34,503 nt of DNA from positions 1 to 34,503 of the forward strand of contig CABXCS010000008.1 of assembly GCA_902510755.1 (NCBI GenBank), given 5' to 3'. This document shows positions 1 through 10,116 of the stretch, piece after piece; the stretch's first letter is position 1; each line of letters begins with the position of its first letter. The notes under the pieces were generated by a model. That model searched no databases, was not told the origin of the DNA, and was given only the letters and a program-made list of their open reading frames with translations. Both the position numbers and the translations under genes were made by a program. The stretch is from an uncultured Woeseiaceae bacterium (GTDB lineage Bacteria > Pseudomonadota > Gammaproteobacteria > Steroidobacterales > Woeseiaceae).

Positions 1-1
1 C

Positions 2-754
2 CAAGAGATACTTGAAAAGATTGCAAATGAACATTCTGAGGTCATTACTGATGGGCGAGCGCCAGCTCCTAGGGCACTATTTATGGGATTTGGTGATTCA
101 TCATTAGACTTTGAGTTACGATGCAGAATAAATAGGATCGATCGGCGTTTTACCGTTCAAAGTGACATAAATTTTGCCTTGGATGCGGCGTTTAGAGAAG
201 CAAATATCAGTATCCCTTTCCCTCAGCGTGATTTACATATTATTTCACATAATAAAGAGGCTACGTCAGAAAAACAGACAGTGAAAAAAGCATCTGTTAA
301 GCAAAAGAATCTCAATTTACCTTCTGACAATATCACCAGAAGCCACCAAGAGGAAATTGAACTAAATATTCCTAGTGATGAATTATGGCAAGCACTCGTG
401 GATATTGAAAAACTTAAAAATTGGCTTATAGAGGATGGTGAAATCACGCCTAGAATTGGTGGGAATTATAATTTAGCTCTAAAAAATGGTGACAATATTA
501 ATGGCCGGATAGATGTTTTAATCACTAAAAGAAAAATGCGTTTCGTTGAGTCGCCAAGAATTGATGAGGAACCACTTTCATCAGGCCCTATAACTACAGA
601 ATTTGTTATTAGTCAAACCAAAGATACCACAAAACTAACCATCACTGTTCTTGGTATCCCAGCAATCGAAGAATGGGAAGAAGATTTCAACCGGTCTCAA
701 AGTAACTGGCAGCTTGCCCTGAGAGAGTTAAGCGTTTTATATACTAATAATTAA
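2..754 (+). CDS. MscS-family mechanosensitive channel, C-terminal part, fused to a SRPBCC/AHSA1-like domain (5' partial)
   Basis: The reading frame is open from the left edge, so the start and the membrane segments lie outside the window. The first 75 or so visible residues are the C-terminal cytoplasmic alpha/beta region of MscS channels: FGDSSLDFELRC, then a helix, then IPFPQRDLHI, the usual end of the family. Instead of stopping, the frame runs through a lysine- and serine-rich linker (about residues 77-108 of the visible part). It then enters a domain of about 140 residues resembling SRPBCC/AHSA1 (START-like) proteins: a first strand EIELNIP, then DELWQALVDIEKLKNWL, a beta-rich middle, and a last helix with NWQLALREL. 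MscS channels open under membrane tension. What the SRPBCC cavity would do here is unknown. The stop TAA shares bases with the convergent serS stop. The MscS assignment is firm; the SRPBCC assignment is by pattern and less certain. Confidence 0.82.
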   Translation, partial: QEILEKIANEHSEVITDGRAPAPRALFMGFGDSSLDFELRCRINRIDRRFTVQSDINFALDAAFREANISIPFPQRDLHIISHNKEATSEKQTVKKASVKQKNLNLPSDNITRSHQEEIELNIPSDELWQALVDIEKLKNWLIEDGEITPRIGGNYNLALKNGDNINGRIDVLITKRKMRFVESPRIDEEPLSSGPITTEFVISQTKDTTKLTITVLGIPAIEEWEEDFNRSQSNWQLALRELSVLYTNN

Positions 755-2031
755 CTACTTTTGATTATTTTCAGGCCATTCATATAAGGAATAAGTACAT
801 CAGGCACGATAACATTTCCACTTTCATCCTGATAATTCTCTATTATTGCAACTAATGCTCTGCCAGCCGCTAATCCAGAACCATTAATAGTATGAAGAAA
901 TTCATTCTTTCCGGTCTTACTATTTTTCCATTTAGCCTGCATTCTTCTTGCCTGGAAATCACCAAATAAACTACAAGATGATATCTCTCGATAAGCATCC
1001 TGTCCTGGAAGCCATACCTCAAGATCATAAGTAATCTTTGCTCCAAAACCAATGTCACCTGCACAGAGTGAAACGACTTGATAAGGTAATTTCAATTCTC
1101 TTAATATCTTTTCAGCGTGAGAGGTTAAAGACATTAGTGCATCTTTAGATTCTTCTGGTTTAACAATCTGTACTAATTCAACTTTTTCAAATTGATGCTG
1201 ACGAATTAGACCCTTTGTATCTTTTCCATAACTGCCAGCCTCTGATCTAAAACAAGGAGTATGCGCTACATATTTTAAGGGCAAAGCTCGTTCATCAATG
1301 ACTTTTCCGGCAACAAGATTAGTTAATGGGACCTCTGCAGTAGGAATTAAATACAGCGGCTTATCACCCTCAATTTTAAAAAGATCACTTTCAAATTTAG
1401 GTAATTGCGAGGTGCCAATAAGTGCATTTGCTTGAACCAACAGAGGAGCATAGACTTCCTCATATTCATGTTCCTGAATGTGTGTATTTAACATAAATTG
1501 AATTAAGGCTCGTTGCAATGATGCAAGAGACCCCTTCATTACAGCAAAACGTGATCCTGAGATTCTTCCAGCACTTTCGAAATCAAGCGAATCTAATCGA
1601 TTTCCTATCTCAATATGGTCAAGTGGTTTAAAATCAAATTTTTTAGGGGTGCCATAAGTACTAACTATCAGATTATCCTGCTCATCGACACCGTCAGGCA
1701 CCTCTTCAGATAATAGATTAGGGAGGTCTAGCTCAATAGAATTAATTTTTGCTAAAGTTTCATTTAACTGTTTTTCGTTTACTTTGATATCTTTATTAAC
1801 TTCTTCAACAATTTGCATAAGTGACAAAATATCTTCATTTTTTGATTTTGCGATACCAATATTTTTAGAGCTTATATTTCTTTGGTTCTTAAGTTCTTCA
1901 TTTTTTATTTGAAGAGATTTTCTTTTACTTTCTAGTTTATTGTAACCATCTGCATCAAATTCAAAGCCGCGCCTCTCAAGCATTCTTGCAACTTCACTAG
2001 CTGATTGTCTTAATATTTTTGGATCTATCAT
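751..2031 (-). CDS. serS: Seryl-tRNA synthetase
   Basis: Class II aminoacyl-tRNA synthetase that charges tRNA-Ser with serine in the cytoplasm. It has 426 residues, the usual size. The N-terminal ~110 residues form the long charged coiled-coil arm that grips the tRNA. The catalytic core shows motif 2 (FRSEAGSYGKDTKGLIRQHQ, followed by FEKVELV) and motif 3 near the C-terminus (GSGLAAGRALVAIIENYQ), plus the TAEVPLTN segment of the serine site. ATG start at 2031, 25 bases after rarA on the same strand, so it is probably the last gene of the ftsK-lolA-vanZ-rarA-serS run. The rarA-serS pairing is conserved in gammaproteobacteria. Its stop interlocks with the stop of the MscS-type gene. Confidence 0.98.
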   Translation of the reverse strand: MIDPKILRQSASEVARMLERRGFEFDADGYNKLESKRKSLQIKNEELKNQRNISSKNIGIAKSKNEDILSLMQIVEEVNKDIKVNEKQLNETLAKINSIELDLPNLLSEEVPDGVDEQDNLIVSTYGTPKKFDFKPLDHIEIGNRLDSLDFESAGRISGSRFAVMKGSLASLQRALIQFMLNTHIQEHEYEEVYAPLLVQANALIGTSQLPKFESDLFKIEGDKPLYLIPTAEVPLTNLVAGKVIDERALPLKYVAHTPCFRSEAGSYGKDTKGLIRQHQFEKVELVQIVKPEESKDALMSLTSHAEKILRELKLPYQVVSLCAGDIGFGAKITYDLEVWLPGQDAYREISSCSLFGDFQARRMQAKWKNSKTGKNEFLHTINGSGLAAGRALVAIIENYQDESGNVIVPDVLIPYMNGLKIIKSS

Positions 2032-2056
2032 ATTGCTATTTCTCAGTGAAATATTA

Positions 2057-3397
2057 CTAATTCCCCAGAGCGATCTCCTTAATTCTTGTTAGTTTGTCTT
2101 TTATTTTAATTTCCAGACCTCGGTCTACAGGATAATAATACTTCCTTGGCTCCATGTCGTCAGGAAAATATTTTTCCCCATAGGCAATACCATCTTTTTC
2201 ATCATGAGCATAACGATAATTATCCCCATACCCTATTTCTTTCATTAATTTTGTGGGTGCATTCTTTAATTTGTTAGGTACAGATAAAGAACCTAACGAT
2301 TGAACATCACTCATTGCTGACTTCGCTGCTTTATACACTGCATTACTTTTTGGTGCACATGCTAAATAAATTGTGGCTTGAGCAACTGCAAGTTCACCTT
2401 CAGGACTACCCAATTTTTCCATACATTCCCAGGCATCTAGTGAAATTCGTAATGCTCTTGGGTCCGCATTCCCAATATCCTCTGAAGCCACTCTAATCAA
2501 TCTTCTGGCCAGATATAATACATCACATCCACCATCAATCATTCTTATTAACCAGTACAGTGCCGCATCCGGATCTGAGCCACGGATGGATTTATGTAAA
2601 GCAGAGATTTGGTCATAAAAATACTCTCCTTTATTATCAAAGCGCCTAACATTCGTTCCTATAATTTTCTTTAAATGCTCAAATCTAATCTCTTTTGGTA
2701 TTTTTTTTAATGACATTAAATATGCGAAAACAAGCTCAATTATATTTAAGGCATGGCGCGCATCTCCACCGGACATTATAGTAATTGCATTAAGGGATTT
2801 ATCGTCAATTGTAAATTTATTTTTATTTTCTGAAAATTGATTTTTTAATGCATTATTAATTATTTTCTTTATAGTGCAATCATCCAATGAATTTAATACA
2901 TATACACGAAGCCTGGATAGTAGAGCATTATTTAATTGAAAAGAGGGGTTTTCAGTTGTGGCACCAATTAATGCTATTGTTCCATCTTCAAGATAAGGTA
3001 AAAAAGCATCTTGTTGAGATTTATTGAATCTATGTATCTCATCTAAAAAAATAAGTGTTGGCATTCCAGATGTAGCTCTTATCTCTTGTGCTTTTTTTAC
3101 TGCATTGCGTATATCACCTACTCCTGCCATAACTGCAGATAATGAAATAAGATGAATTTTTAGCGAAGATGAGATTAATTTAGCCAAAGTTGTTTTGCCA
3201 GTTCCTGGCGGGCCCCATAAAACCATTGAATGTATTTTATTTTCATCAATAGCAGTTCGAATTGGCATACCAATATTAGTCAAATGATCCTGACCATAGA
3301 ATTCTTCTATAGTGGTTGGGCGGAGTCTCTCGGCTAAGGGGGTTTCACTTGTATCGCAAGTGTTATGATTACACTCGTCAGTGAACATATCGTCCAT
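2057..3397 (-). CDS. rarA: Replication-associated recombination protein A (MgsA/RarA AAA+ ATPase)
   Basis: AAA+ ATPase related to clamp loaders and eukaryotic WRNIP1. It acts at stalled replication forks and binds single-stranded DNA-binding protein. Visible motifs are Walker A GPPGTGKTT, Walker B with sensor region FLDEIHRFNKSQQDAFLP, the sensor ATTENPSF, and the arginine-finger region ALLSRLRVYVL. The C-terminal half carries the tetramerisation part with GSDPDAALYWL and ASEDIGNADPRAL. Length about 446 residues is normal. I chose the ATG at 3397, two bases after the stop of the VanZ-like gene. A TTG at 3403 would add two residues and overlap that stop. It sits between the VanZ-like gene and serS in one probable transcript. 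Confidence 0.97.
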   Translation of the reverse strand: MDDMFTDECNHNTCDTSETPLAERLRPTTIEEFYGQDHLTNIGMPIRTAIDENKIHSMVLWGPPGTGKTTLAKLISSSLKIHLISLSAVMAGVGDIRNAVKKAQEIRATSGMPTLIFLDEIHRFNKSQQDAFLPYLEDGTIALIGATTENPSFQLNNALLSRLRVYVLNSLDDCTIKKIINNALKNQFSENKNKFTIDDKSLNAITIMSGGDARHALNIIELVFAYLMSLKKIPKEIRFEHLKKIIGTNVRRFDNKGEYFYDQISALHKSIRGSDPDAALYWLIRMIDGGCDVLYLARRLIRVASEDIGNADPRALRISLDAWECMEKLGSPEGELAVAQATIYLACAPKSNAVYKAAKSAMSDVQSLGSLSVPNKLKNAPTKLMKEIGYGDNYRYAHDEKDGIAYGEKYFPDDMEPRKYYYPVDRGLEIKIKDKLTRIKEIALGN

Positions 3398-3399
3398 AT

Positions 3400-3804
3400 T
3401 CAATATTTACTACTTAAATTTGTAATTAAATCTTCAATTTTGATTACCCAATTATTAGTAAGTTTAAATGAAATTAAAATTCCCAAAATAACACCTAATT
3501 CATTAGCTAGGATATCAAATAATTCATAAGTACGGTAAGGTGAAAAATATTGTATACATTCAATAATGATGCCGTAAAGAGAAATATACATCAGTACCTT
3601 TATAAAAGATGGAAGCTGACCACATACCCAGATTGTCAGTAATGTAAAAACAAAAATATGAATACCTTTATCAGTGAGACGCTCTGGTAATCGAATATCA
3701 GAACCAAAAAACCATTCTGGTGGAAAAACTAATAATGATGTTAAGGTTATAAAAATAAAAAGATTTAATATATTCCATAATATTTTGTATTCTAATTGAT
3801 ACAT
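3400..3804 (-). CDS. VanZ-like small membrane protein
   Basis: About 134 residues, mostly hydrophobic, with roughly four membrane segments. The VanZ-family pattern is visible: DKGIHIFVFTLLT, then GIIIECIQYFSPYRTYELFDILANELGVILG. That gives the conserved E-x-x-Q and D-x-x-AN-x-x-G residues. VanZ was named from a teicoplanin resistance gene, but the biochemical role of most family members is unknown and I do not infer antibiotic resistance. The ATG at 3804 is five bases after the lolA stop; a TTG at 3816 would overlap lolA and cannot be excluded. It lies between lolA and rarA, which are adjacent in many gammaproteobacteria, so it is an extra member of this operon. Confidence 0.85.
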   Translation of the reverse strand: MYQLEYKILWNILNLFIFITLTSLLVFPPEWFFGSDIRLPERLTDKGIHIFVFTLLTIWVCGQLPSFIKVLMYISLYGIIIECIQYFSPYRTYELFDILANELGVILGILISFKLTNNWVIKIEDLITNLSSKY

Positions 3805-3808
3805 GACC

Positions 3809-4456
3809 TCAATCAATAATCAAAGGCTGACCTATGACATCAACATCCACAGGTATATCAATTGTGAATAAAGTTGATGAAATTGTCTCATCCGTCTTAA
3901 GTTCATCGAAAATAATACTTATAGTTTGGCCAATAGTATCAATTAATGACATCTGAGATAGAAGACCATCATTGAAACCAATTTTAAACTCATTATTCAT
4001 TTGATTACTGTTTATAGATCTGAGTGTTACCCAAAAAATATCTTGCTCTAAAGATGCCTTTTCGATTTTATAATACTCCAATAATCTATTATCATTTAGA
4101 AACAGAATTACCTGCGATTGATCATATATCTGTTCTTGAGGTTTTATAATAATTTGCTCTAAATCAACATCATAAGAATAGAAATTTAATCCATCTGCTA
4201 CAAAAATTTGTTCGTATGGTTTCATATAATGCCATCGAAATTTATTCGGCTTCTCTACATAAAAGCTTCCTTCCATTGATTCAGAAAAAATATTATTTTC
4301 ATCAAAAATATGCTGAACAAATTTAGCTTCTAATGTTTTAAATTCCTCAAAATAAGAAGTAAATAACAACTTAGCTTTATGCAAATTAGCTTCATTAGCA
4401 TCAACATATGAGAAGCTCATAACCGCAAATAAAAATAAAATTAATTTTTTAAACAT
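3809..4456 (-). CDS. lolA: Outer membrane lipoprotein carrier protein LolA
   Basis: Periplasmic chaperone that takes lipoproteins released by the LolCDE transporter and carries them to LolB at the outer membrane. The first 20 residues form a Sec signal peptide (MFKKLILFLFAVMSFSYVDA) with a cleavage site before NEAN. The mature part shows LolA features: TLEAKFVQHIFD, then GSFYVEKPNKFRWHY, then the PYEQIFVADG strand and a beta-sheet-rich body. The 215-residue length fits. It follows ftsK by 36 bases and is followed at once by the VanZ-like gene, matching the conserved ftsK-lolA-rarA order. Confidence 0.95.
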   Translation of the reverse strand: MFKKLILFLFAVMSFSYVDANEANLHKAKLLFTSYFEEFKTLEAKFVQHIFDENNIFSESMEGSFYVEKPNKFRWHYMKPYEQIFVADGLNFYSYDVDLEQIIIKPQEQIYDQSQVILFLNDNRLLEYYKIEKASLEQDIFWVTLRSINSNQMNNEFKIGFNDGLLSQMSLIDTIGQTISIIFDELKTDETISSTLFTIDIPVDVDVIGQPLIID

Positions 4457-4492
4457 ATGATGAGCTTTTACTTTTTAATTTAAGTTCTTATT

Positions 4493-6775
4493 TTATTCTT
4501 CGGTTGATGTGTTGATTAGAATCTCGCGAGTTCCGTTTGACTCTAATGGTCCTACTAATCCTGCAGCTTCCATTGCTTCAACCATCCTAGCAGCTCTGTT
4601 GTAGCCTATTTTAAGTCTTCTCTGCACACCGGATATAGATGCTTTTTTTGTTTCAATAACCACTTGAACAGCCTGATCATAAAGGACATCTTTTTCTGCA
4701 TCAGAATCGTCAGTCGAAACACTAATTGATGATTCATTAGTTTCCAATATCTCGTCAACATACTGTGGTTTTCCTGCATTTTTTAATTTGTCAACTACGG
4801 CATGCACTTCATTATCTGCAACAAAGGCTCCGTGCACTCTCGTAGGTAATGAAGTTCCAGGTGGCAAATAAAGCATATCACCGTGACCAAGTAACGTTTC
4901 AGCACCCATTTGATCCAAAATCGTTCTTGAATCAACTTTTGCAGACACTTGAAATGCAATCCGACTTGGAACATTCGCTTTTATTAAACCAGTAATTACA
5001 TCCACAGAAGGTCTTTGCGTAGCTAAGAGCATATGAATACCTGAGGCACGCGCTTTTTGTGCTAAGCGAGCTATAAGTTCTTCTGTTTTCTTACCTACAA
5101 TCATCATCATATCGGCGAGCTCGTCGATAATTATGACTATAAAAGGTAATGTTAATAATGTTGGATGATTTGGGGCCTTATCTTCATCCTCAAATTCTGG
5201 TGGTTTATATAACGGATCAGGAATAGGGTTACCTGCATCAATAGCATCCTTGACTTTTCGGTTATAACCACCAATATTTCTAACGCCTAAGGCCGCCATC
5301 AATCGATATCTTCGATCCATTTCAGCTACACACCATCGAAGAGCATTTGCAGCTTCTTTCATATCTGTAACTACTGGTGTCAATAAATGCGGTATACCCT
5401 CATAAACAGATAATTCTAACATTTTCGGGTCCACCATGATTAGTCTAACGTGCTCAGCAGTTGCTTTATAGAGAAGACTGAGAATCATGGCATTAATAGC
5501 TACAGATTTTCCTGATCCAGTAGTTCCTGCAATCAGTAAATGTGGCATTTTAGCTAAATCGGCAACTACTGAATTACCTCCGATATCCTTACCTAATGCG
5601 AGAGTCAAAGGCGAAGACATATCATCATATACTTTTGATTTTAGGATCTCCCCTAACGTTACTAGTTCTCTATTTTCATTAGGTATCTCAAGACCTATAA
5701 ATGACTTTCCTGGAATCACTTCAACTATCCTGACACTCACCACCGAAAGAGACCTAGCTAAATCTTTCGAAAGAATGGATATTTTATTAACTTTGACCCC
5801 AGGCGCTGGATCTAATTCAAATCGGGTAATGATTGGTCCAGGTGAGACTGAAACAACCTCTACTTCAATTCCAAAATCTTTTAATTTTAGCTCTACCAGC
5901 CTTGACATAGCCTCTAGCGATTCTTCCGAAAATCCTTTCTTTTGTGGTGGTGGATCATCAAGTAATGATAATGATGGCAGTTCACCTTCAGTTGCAGGCT
6001 CGAATAATGTTGTTTGGCGTTCTTTCTCCGCCCTTCCACTTGTTTCAAGTTGAGGAATGACTGGCTCTATTTTTGGTGGTGCTTTTTTTGCAATGCGTCT
6101 TTTTTCAGCCTTAATAACAGTCTGGCGCTCTGCTTGAACACGCTTATCCACATAATGGTCTCTAAGCTCAATACATTTGAGTAAAAGTTGATGCCAAATC
6201 ATAAGTGTGAATTTGCCCACCTCATCCATTACTTTAAACCATGAAATACTCATAAATAAGGAGATGGAAGCTAACCATACAAAAAATAATAAAGTACTGG
6301 CTCCCAATAATTTCATTACAGAGGCCAAGCTATTACCAACCAATTGTCCTATTATTCCACCTGCAGTCTCATTAAAACCCTCTGGAGAAAAATGCAAGGT
6401 TGCCAATGCTGAACTTGAAATAAGTAATAAAATGAACCCACAAATCTTTAAAAATAAATCTGCATTTGCAGTTTGCTCGGTGTTACGAGTATTCAAATAT
6501 AACAGCCATCCATAGTAAAAAATCATAGCCACAAACAAATAAGCTGAAACACCGAATAAGTTAAATAATAGGTCCGCTACAAAAGCGCCAACTCGGCCAA
6601 TAGCATTATGAATTTCTTGATTATTGTTTATTTGCACTATACCTGGATCATCAACATGGTAAGTAATCAAGGCCAGGCATAGAATAAATGCGAGTGCACC
6701 TAGCACCCATAGAGCAGACTCTCGTATGCTGCGCTTAACCTTCTCTGAGAAATCTATATTTTTCGATTTTGACAT
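4493..6775 (-). CDS. ftsK: DNA translocase FtsK, short-linker form
   Basis: Septum-located DNA pump that clears the chromosome terminus and activates XerCD recombination at dif. The N-terminal ~190 residues hold four or five membrane segments that anchor it at the septum. The linker is only about 80 residues, so the protein is 760 residues against roughly 1,300 in E. coli. The motor shows beta-domain sequence [19 protein letters not shown], Walker [16 protein letters not shown] (about residues 415-430), Walker [16 protein letters not shown] and [14 protein letters not shown]. The last ~65 residues form the winged-helix gamma domain ([20 protein letters not shown]) that reads polar DNA signals. 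ATG start with a purine-rich GGAAAG just upstream. It heads the minus-strand operon and is divergent from trxB. The lrp gene that lies between them in E. coli is absent. Confidence 0.98.
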   Translation of the reverse strand: MSKSKNIDFSEKVKRSIRESALWVLGALAFILCLALITYHVDDPGIVQINNNQEIHNAIGRVGAFVADLLFNLFGVSAYLFVAMIFYYGWLLYLNTRNTEQTANADLFLKICGFILLLISSSALATLHFSPEGFNETAGGIIGQLVGNSLASVMKLLGASTLLFFVWLASISLFMSISWFKVMDEVGKFTLMIWHQLLLKCIELRDHYVDKRVQAERQTVIKAEKRRIAKKAPPKIEPVIPQLETSGRAEKERQTTLFEPATEGELPSLSLLDDPPPQKKGFSEESLEAMSRLVELKLKDFGIEVEVVSVSPGPIITRFELDPAPGVKVNKISILSKDLARSLSVVSVRIVEVIPGKSFIGLEIPNENRELVTLGEILKSKVYDDMSSPLTLALGKDIGGNSVVADLAKMPHLLIAGTTGSGKSVAINAMILSLLYKATAEHVRLIMVDPKMLELSVYEGIPHLLTPVVTDMKEAANALRWCVAEMDRRYRLMAALGVRNIGGYNRKVKDAIDAGNPIPDPLYKPPEFEDEDKAPNHPTLLTLPFIVIIIDELADMMMIVGKKTEELIARLAQKARASGIHMLLATQRPSVDVITGLIKANVPSRIAFQVSAKVDSRTILDQMGAETLLGHGDMLYLPPGTSLPTRVHGAFVADNEVHAVVDKLKNAGKPQYVDEILETNESSISVSTDDSDAEKDVLYDQAVQVVIETKKASISGVQRRLKIGYNRAARMVEAMEAAGLVGPLESNGTREILINTSTEE

Positions 6776-9086
<2,311 letters not shown>

Positions 9087-9089
9087 ATA

Positions 9090-9797
9090 ATGGGTTCTGA
9101 GAAATCCTATTTTGATTTAGCAATTCCTGACAATGAGCATGGTATTGTTGGGCTAGGAGGCAATCTAGAAGAAAAAAATTTAATAACCGCCTATAAAGAT
9201 GGGATTTTTCCTTGGTATAATCATGATGAAGATATTATTTGGTGGTCTCCTAATCCTCGTTGTGTTCTACATCCAAAAGATATATATATTTCAAGAAGAG
9301 CATATCGAGTTATAAAAAATTCTGATATCTATATTTCATTTAATAGAGCTTTTGATGATGTCATAAAGAATTGTGCTAAACCAAGAAAGAATCAAGAAGG
9401 CTCCTGGATTCATAATGAAATGTACCTAGCTTATATCGAACTTCACAAATCTGACTGGTGCCACTCTGTAGAAGTTTGGTTAAACAATGATTTAATTGGT
9501 GGCTTGTATGGTGTTGGAATTGATGAAGTTTTCTTTGCTGAATCAATGTTTAGTACAATTAGTAATGGTTCAAAATTTGCACTCTTCTCACTATGTCAAA
9601 TTCTTAAACTAAATAATTTTCCGCTAATAGACTGCCAAGTACCCTCAAAACATCTTATTGATCATGGAGCTATCAATATTTCTCGTGAAAATTTTATAAA
9701 AATATTGGGTAACTCATGCATTAAAAATAATAAATTTAAAATATTTCCGTCAAATAAAATAAAATTATGTGAATTTATTCAAAGTAAACACTTATAG
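9090..9797 (+). CDS. aat: Leucyl/phenylalanyl-tRNA--protein transferase
   Basis: Attaches Leu or Phe from charged tRNA to proteins with N-terminal Lys or Arg, creating a degron read by ClpS. The 235-residue protein keeps the family landmarks: GLGGNLEEKNLITAYKDGIF followed by PWY, IIWWSPNPRCVLHPKD, the substrate-site region GSWIHNEMYLAYIELH, HSVEVWLNNDLIGGLYGV, FFAESMFS and a late LIDCQVPSKHL. The ATG at 9090 is three bases after the upstream stop. ClpS and ClpA, which act next in the pathway, are encoded 300 bases further on, beyond infA. No arginyl/leucyl transferase (Ate/Bpt), which accompanies aat in many relatives, lies in the cluster. Confidence 0.96.
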   Translation: MGSEKSYFDLAIPDNEHGIVGLGGNLEEKNLITAYKDGIFPWYNHDEDIIWWSPNPRCVLHPKDIYISRRAYRVIKNSDIYISFNRAFDDVIKNCAKPRKNQEGSWIHNEMYLAYIELHKSDWCHSVEVWLNNDLIGGLYGVGIDEVFFAESMFSTISNGSKFALFSLCQILKLNNFPLIDCQVPSKHLIDHGAINISRENFIKILGNSCIKNNKFKIFPSNKIKLCEFIQSKHL

Positions 9798-9864
9798 AAC
9801 ATGATTGCAATAACACCACTAATTCTGCACAATTCACTCTTCTTAAACAAAACGTGAGATAACA

Positions 9865-10083
9865 TTGGCTAAAGAAGAAGCGATTGAGATGGAAGGAGTA
9901 GTTACAGAAACTCTTCCAAACACTACATTTAGAGTTGAACTTGAAAACGGACATACAGTTACAGCTCATATATCTGGAAAAATGCGTAAACATTATATTC
10001 GCATTCTCACAGGTGATAATGTGACAGTAGAGCTCACACCTTATGATCTTAGTAAAGGAAGAATCACCTATAGAGGAAAATAG
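9865..10083 (+). CDS. infA: Translation initiation factor IF-1, probable TTG start
   Basis: 72-residue single OB-fold protein that binds the A site of the 30S subunit during initiation. Sequence is typical: [20 protein letters not shown], then [20 protein letters not shown] and [18 protein letters not shown], ending RITYRGK. The usual Met-Ala-Lys start is encoded by TTG rather than ATG (9865-9867); there is no in-frame ATG that would keep the conserved N-terminus. A GTGAGA at 9854-9859 is a weak ribosome binding site five bases upstream. Sixty-seven bases separate it from aat, with a weak promoter-like pair (TTGCAA and CACAAT, 17 bases apart) inside the gap. Convergent with clpA. Confidence 0.96.
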   Translation: MAKEEAIEMEGVVTETLPNTTFRVELENGHTVTAHISGKMRKHYIRILTGDNVTVELTPYDLSKGRITYRGK

Positions 10084-10088
10084 AATTT

Positions 10089-10116
10089 AGCTAATTATTT
10101 ATCTTAGCTTTTTTTT
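10089..10116 (+). terminator. Candidate intrinsic terminator of infA, inside the 3' end of clpA
   Basis: Six bases after the infA stop, AGCTAA (10089-10094) can pair with TTAGCT (10104-10109) across a nine-base loop, and a run of eight T (10109-10116, the first one paired) follows directly. The stem is short and AT-rich, so the hairpin is weak, but shape and position fit a rho-independent terminator for plus-strand transcripts. The hairpin lies over the last codons of the opposing clpA gene. Confidence 0.55.

Noticed and set aside
5487..6053. 188-codon open frame on the plus strand opposite ftsK
   Set aside because: It lies wholly antisense to strongly conserved ftsK motor sequence, has no family resemblance, and is explained by codon bias of the real gene.
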